Source: DTFZ01 sp050260375 (GTDB taxonomy: Bacteria; Bacillota; Clostridia; Christensenellales; SZUA-584). Taken from it: a stretch of DNA of 64,000 bases. The stretch is from the NCBI GenBank assembly GCA_050260375.1, contig JBLNCA010000006.1, forward strand, positions 1 through 64,000. The letters are read 5' to 3'. A program made the translations under genes and the position numbers. Of the stretch, positions 60,749-64,000 are shown piece by piece. The notes under the pieces were generated by a model. The model saw nothing but the letters and a program-made list of their open reading frames with translations. It searched no databases and was not told the origin of the DNA. Positions within the stretch are counted from its first letter, which is position 1. Each line of letters begins with the position of its first letter.

Positions 60749-62110
60749 TTGAACGAGGCATTGAAAAAACACATAACCGAAAACGGCTTGAAATATTATA
60801 TCGAGACATACGGCTGCCAGATGAACGACCACGAAAGCGAAAAGCTTTCCGGCGTTCTTGAATATTTAGGATTCGCTCCGGCGGAGGATAAAACAAGCGC
60901 CGACCTTATTATATTCAACACCTGCTGCGTGCGCGAGCATGCCGAGGCAAAGCTGTACGGAAACGTAGGCGCGCTGAAAGAGCATAAAGAAAACGTACCC
61001 GGCTCGGTTATAGCGGTCTGCGGCTGCATGATGCAGCAGGAAGACGCGGCGGCTAAGCTGCTTCGGCGTTTCCCGTTTGTAGACATCGCTTTTGGAACAA
61101 ATCATATACACAAGCTGGAAGACATGCTTTGCAAAGCTATGCTCGGGCGCGGGCGTTCGGCATATGTCGAACCTGACGAGGAAATAATTGAAGGGCTCGA
61201 TGTAAAAAGGAACAGCGCGCACAGCGCGTATGTAAACATAATATACGGATGCAACAACTTCTGCTCGTACTGCGTAGTGCCGTACGTGCGCGGAAGGGAG
61301 CGCAGCCGCAAGCCTGAAGACATATTAAAAGAAATAAGCGGGCTCTGCGATACCGGCGTAACGGAAGTAACGCTGCTTGGGCAGAACGTGAATTCATACG
61401 GCAAGGACCTTGATGTACCCGTAACGTTTACGCGGCTGCTGGAGAGGATAGACGGCGAAACGGGTATAAAGCGCATAAGGTTTATGACGTCGCACCCTAA
61501 GGACTTAACGGACGAGCTTATCGGATGCTACGGGCGACTTAAAAGTCTATGCGAGCATATACACCTGCCGGTGCAGTCGGGCAGCGACCGCATACTGAAG
61601 GCTATGAACAGGCGATATACGGCCGCACATTATCTTGAGCTCGTCGACAAACTGCGCTCGCGAGTGCCCGATATAGCGATAACGACGGACATAATCGTTG
61701 GTTTTCCGGGCGAAACGGAAAGCGATTTTGAGGATACTTTGAGGCTCGTGGAAAAAGTACGCTATGACGCCGCGTATACTTTTGCGTATTCAATCCGCAA
61801 GCTGACGAAAGCCGCGAAGATGCCTGGCCAGATAGAAAAGAGCGTAAAAGAGCAAAGGCTTTTAAAGCTCAATTCGCTGGTGTCGCAATGCATGCATGAG
61901 CGCAACAGCGCTTATCTTGGCAGGGAAGTGGAAGTGCTGGCAGATTCGGCGAGCCGCCGCAACGAGCGGGAGATTTCCGGCAAAACGCGCACCGCCAAGA
62001 CCGTAACATTCAGCGGAGACACTTCCGAGATAGGGAAATACGTTACCGTGAAAATAGACAGCATAAAGATGCACACGCTGCACGGAGTGCGGGGGGAGGC
62101 GACGCTTTGA
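60749..62110 (+). CDS. miaB: tRNA-2-methylthio-N6-dimethylallyladenosine synthase
   Basis: A 453-residue radical-SAM methylthiotransferase. The N-terminal UPF0004 domain carries three cluster cysteines (YGCQMNDHE, NTCCVRE, CGCMMQQ), the radical-SAM core has YGCNNFCSYCVVPYVRGRE, and a TRAM RNA-binding domain ends the protein. It adds the 2-methylthio group at A37 of tRNAs reading UNN codons, which would include the tRNA-Phe and tRNA-Tyr types encoded next door. The TTG start has only AAAGG some 13 nt upstream. The next gene overlaps its stop by 4 bp. Confidence 0.96.
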   Translation: MNEALKKHITENGLKYYIETYGCQMNDHESEKLSGVLEYLGFAPAEDKTSADLIIFNTCCVREHAEAKLYGNVGALKEHKENVPGSVIAVCGCMMQQEDAAAKLLRRFPFVDIAFGTNHIHKLEDMLCKAMLGRGRSAYVEPDEEIIEGLDVKRNSAHSAYVNIIYGCNNFCSYCVVPYVRGRERSRKPEDILKEISGLCDTGVTEVTLLGQNVNSYGKDLDVPVTFTRLLERIDGETGIKRIRFMTSHPKDLTDELIGCYGRLKSLCEHIHLPVQSGSDRILKAMNRRYTAAHYLELVDKLRSRVPDIAITTDIIVGFPGETESDFEDTLRLVEKVRYDAAYTFAYSIRKLTKAAKMPGQIEKSVKEQRLLKLNSLVSQCMHERNSAYLGREVEVLADSASRRNEREISGKTRTAKTVTFSGDTSEIGKYVTVKIDSIKMHTLHGVRGEATL

Positions 62111-63420
62111 CGGCAAGGCACAGTCGTAAAAAAGGCCATGTAATATGGCTGCTTGTTGTGCTGCTCTTTCTGGCCGCGGGCGGAGCGGTATATTTCTATC
62201 TGGACAGGGAAGTTAAGTCAAACGAAATAGCGGCTATCGATTCCGCCGAATTCTACGGAATGACAATGCAAAAGGGCGCGCAGCCCGAGCCGAAAGGTTA
62301 CCCTTTAGCAGCGGAAACGGGCGAGCAATTAAGCGACAGGGTATACAATACCCCGATGGGCTTTTCGATAGTCAGCAACTCGGAAAAGTGGACGGGCGAA
62401 AAGCTCGTGGATATATACAACGAACTGTTAAACAATAAACACGACGACGAAGTAATGTATGTCGGCGAGGTGGAAATATTCCCCGGCGCTTCGGACATGG
62501 ATTCGGAAAACACGGTCGTTGCGGGAACGCAGACTTCGAAGCAGGAGAATTACCCCGTGTTCTTCAACATGCCTGGCTTAGTGCCGGATTCGTTGAAGTA
62601 TACGATAGACCCCAAGGTCAGCATCATTAAGCTTTTTAATATGGACAAATATTCGAGCGCCGCCGAAGCCGCGAGAACGATTGCCCACGAATACGGCCAT
62701 CATTACACTATGTTCTATTTCCTTCAGAACAACGAAGCGGCGTTGAATTCGGAATACTATAAGCTGAGAAACTTAGGCAACGTAGGCCATGACGTAATAT
62801 TCGAAAACTGGGATTCGTATATGGAAAACTACGACTGGGACATATATGAGATAGCGGCGGAAGATTATGTTCAGCTTATGGGCAGCCCGAACGCACGCGT
62901 CATAGAGCACTATAAGGACGTAAACGACATACTCGAGACGGGCAAGGACGGCTATAAGGTCGCGGCGGACGACAGGACCGTCAACCTGTTTCCGCAGAAG
63001 AACATATTCATACCGCTCGCGGACGATGTGGCCGGCCTTCGCGATTATTTTTACTCTTTCATAGGCCTGGAAAACGACTTGCCCGAGCTGCAGCCCGCAG
63101 ATTTCAACCTTAGGATGAGCAGGCATACCAAGAACGGGTATACGTATTACAACATAACGTGGACAAAGACGTCAGTGGATAAAGACGCGCTGTATACGCT
63201 TGTATGCTACGATTCGAAAGGGAATGTTTTCTGGCCGGTAAAGACGGTTTACGGGGACGAGGAGCCGTTGGCAACGGTGGGCACCGCGTCCACGATAAGG
63301 GGAGATTACATATATTCGATGTCCGATGACGTTCCCAAGGAAGACAGGATATTCAAGCTTTATCTGCTGCTGCCCGACGGGCGCATGCAGGCTTCGGAAC
63401 CGTTTAACGCCGGCTTTTAA
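62107..63420 (+). CDS. Membrane-anchored putative zinc metalloprotease
   Basis: A 437-residue protein: one N-terminal membrane helix (about residues 12-32), an extracytoplasmic domain with the zinc motif HEYGHH (AARTIAHEYGHHYTMFYF region, near residue 197), a downstream Glu-rich AAEDYVQLMGS that could give the third ligand, and a C-terminal beta domain resembling fibronectin type III (YYNITWTKTSVDKD). I do not recognise a named family. TTG start overlapping miaB. Its end overlaps the convergent gene by 17 bp. Confidence 0.75.
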   Translation: MTARHSRKKGHVIWLLVVLLFLAAGGAVYFYLDREVKSNEIAAIDSAEFYGMTMQKGAQPEPKGYPLAAETGEQLSDRVYNTPMGFSIVSNSEKWTGEKLVDIYNELLNNKHDDEVMYVGEVEIFPGASDMDSENTVVAGTQTSKQENYPVFFNMPGLVPDSLKYTIDPKVSIIKLFNMDKYSSAAEAARTIAHEYGHHYTMFYFLQNNEAALNSEYYKLRNLGNVGHDVIFENWDSYMENYDWDIYEIAAEDYVQLMGSPNARVIEHYKDVNDILETGKDGYKVAADDRTVNLFPQKNIFIPLADDVAGLRDYFYSFIGLENDLPELQPADFNLRMSRHTKNGYTYYNITWTKTSVDKDALYTLVCYDSKGNVFWPVKTVYGDEEPLATVGTASTIRGDYIYSMSDDVPKEDRIFKLYLLLPDGRMQASEPFNAGF

Positions 63421-64000
63421 CCCCGCGGGCTCTGCGCACCAACACGGCGATCAGTATAATAAGGACAATGAGCCCGGCGGCGACGCCGCATATCTTTAAG
63501 AGAATGTTGTCCCTGTTTATTGTTTCATGTAGTTTCGCGTATTGCGCGACGTTTTCTTCGAACACCTGCTTTGAAGCGATTTCTATTTCTTTTGTTTCGT
63601 CGTATTTTAGAAGCCACGTGCAGGTTTGGCCGCTTTGCTCATCGGCATTGGTATTCGTTATCTCGCCGGGCAGCGAAATGGAAAGCCTGTATTCGCCTTT
63701 ACCGGCGCTCGCGGTAAGCGCCCGCACTTCTGCGGCGGGTATCGAGCGGTCTTCGCTTTTCCTTATTATATCCTCAAGGGAAACCTTTGCGGTAAAGCTG
63801 TAATTGTCCTCGAAATACGAAGGAGTATACTTGAATTCCGCGTCATGGAAAATCGACTTTTCATCCGTCAGCATCGAGGAAAACTGCGCCGCGGCGGCGC
63901 TGCGCGAATCGCATTCGAGCGTCTTGCTGCCGCTTAGCACTAACGTTCCGTCATCCTCGTTTGAACTTACGGTAAAGCCCATATGCTGCCAGTAGTCTGC
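63404..64000 (-). CDS. Partial tail-anchored membrane protein (unknown)
   Basis: The frame is open to the window edge, so the N-terminus is missing; at least 198 residues are visible. An alpha/beta ectodomain with FTVSSNEDDGTLVLSG and GEYRLSISLPGEITNTN leads to one C-terminal helix (LLKICGVAAGLIVLIILIAVLV) and a short basic tail. The layout resembles LppM or DUF3153-type proteins, without proof. Its 3' end overlaps the metalloprotease gene tail to tail. Confidence 0.6.
   Translation of the reverse strand, partial: ADYWQHMGFTVSSNEDDGTLVLSGSKTLECDSRSAAAAQFSSMLTDEKSIFHDAEFKYTPSYFEDNYSFTAKVSLEDIIRKSEDRSIPAAEVRALTASAGKGEYRLSISLPGEITNTNADEQSGQTCTWLLKYDETKEIEIASKQVFEENVAQYAKLHETINRDNILLKICGVAAGLIVLIILIAVLVRRARGVKSRR

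Overview
The window looks like chromosomal DNA from an anaerobic, probably spore-forming member of the Clostridia (Bacillota). Gene orders and fusions typical of that class support this: cmk-plsC-(ispH fused to ribosomal S1), polA-coaE-lytic transglycosylase, pheS-pheT-zapA behind a T-box, and scpA-scpB-DUF2953-gerW-dac-rluB. Sporulation-linked genes (a LonB-type protease, GerW/YtfJ, a spore-type D,D-carboxypeptidase, a CwlD-like amidase, a CotH-kinase protein) point to a spore former. Shine-Dalgarno sites are strong (GGAGG), TTG starts are frequent, and most genes prefer ATA for Ile. I cannot name a genus.

Layout. 0-9.9 kb: the 3' part of a large InlB-repeat surface protein, lgt, a DivIVA-like protein, then a membrane LuxR-type regulator followed by an MMPL/RND exporter and a secreted heptad-rich partner. 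10-15.3 kb: LonB, convergent with a minus-strand lon-engB-phosphoesterase operon. 15.5-18.3 kb: a small lipoprotein, DegV, GIY-YIG and zinc-ribbon proteins. 18.5-28.8 kb: housekeeping operons (HutP-like, cmk, plsC, ispH-S1; polA, coaE, transglycosylase, orphan peptide-binding lipoprotein, SpoU methyltransferase). 28.8-39.3 kb: T-box-pheST, zapA, M50 protease, scpAB, the GerW cluster and gap. 39.7-45.3 kb: CotH/lamin-tail protein, amidase, phosphoesterase and a membrane protein of unknown function. 59.7-60.6 kb: eight tRNA genes on the minus strand. 60.7-64 kb: miaB, an HExxH putative metalloprotease and a partial membrane protein.

46.1-59.5 kb is an accessory locus for a sugar or polyol. A YesM/YesN-type two-component system and an FGGY sugar kinase run leftward. 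Rightward run one solute-binding lipoprotein with its own terminator, and a separate operon of ATPase, two different permeases, a second unusually long binding protein, and a short-chain dehydrogenase. It uses ATC for Ile more than its surroundings, lies between a decayed gene and the 3' end of a tRNA-Leu gene, and is dotted with a 42-nt repeat. My model: the first binding protein is the extracellular sensor partner of the histidine kinase, the regulator activates the ABC operon through a pair of long direct repeats overlapping its -35 element, and dehydrogenase plus kinase feed the substrate into sugar-phosphate metabolism. This model is inference.

Two other non-coding themes recur. One is a dispersed 42-nt hairpin repeat with a conserved fold and compensatory changes, sometimes in tandem with exactly 42-nt period. 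The other is a set of leader inverted repeats that pair with the Shine-Dalgarno sequence, found before the MMPL exporter, LonB, the unknown membrane protein and, in a more complex form, the DUF2953-gerW cluster.
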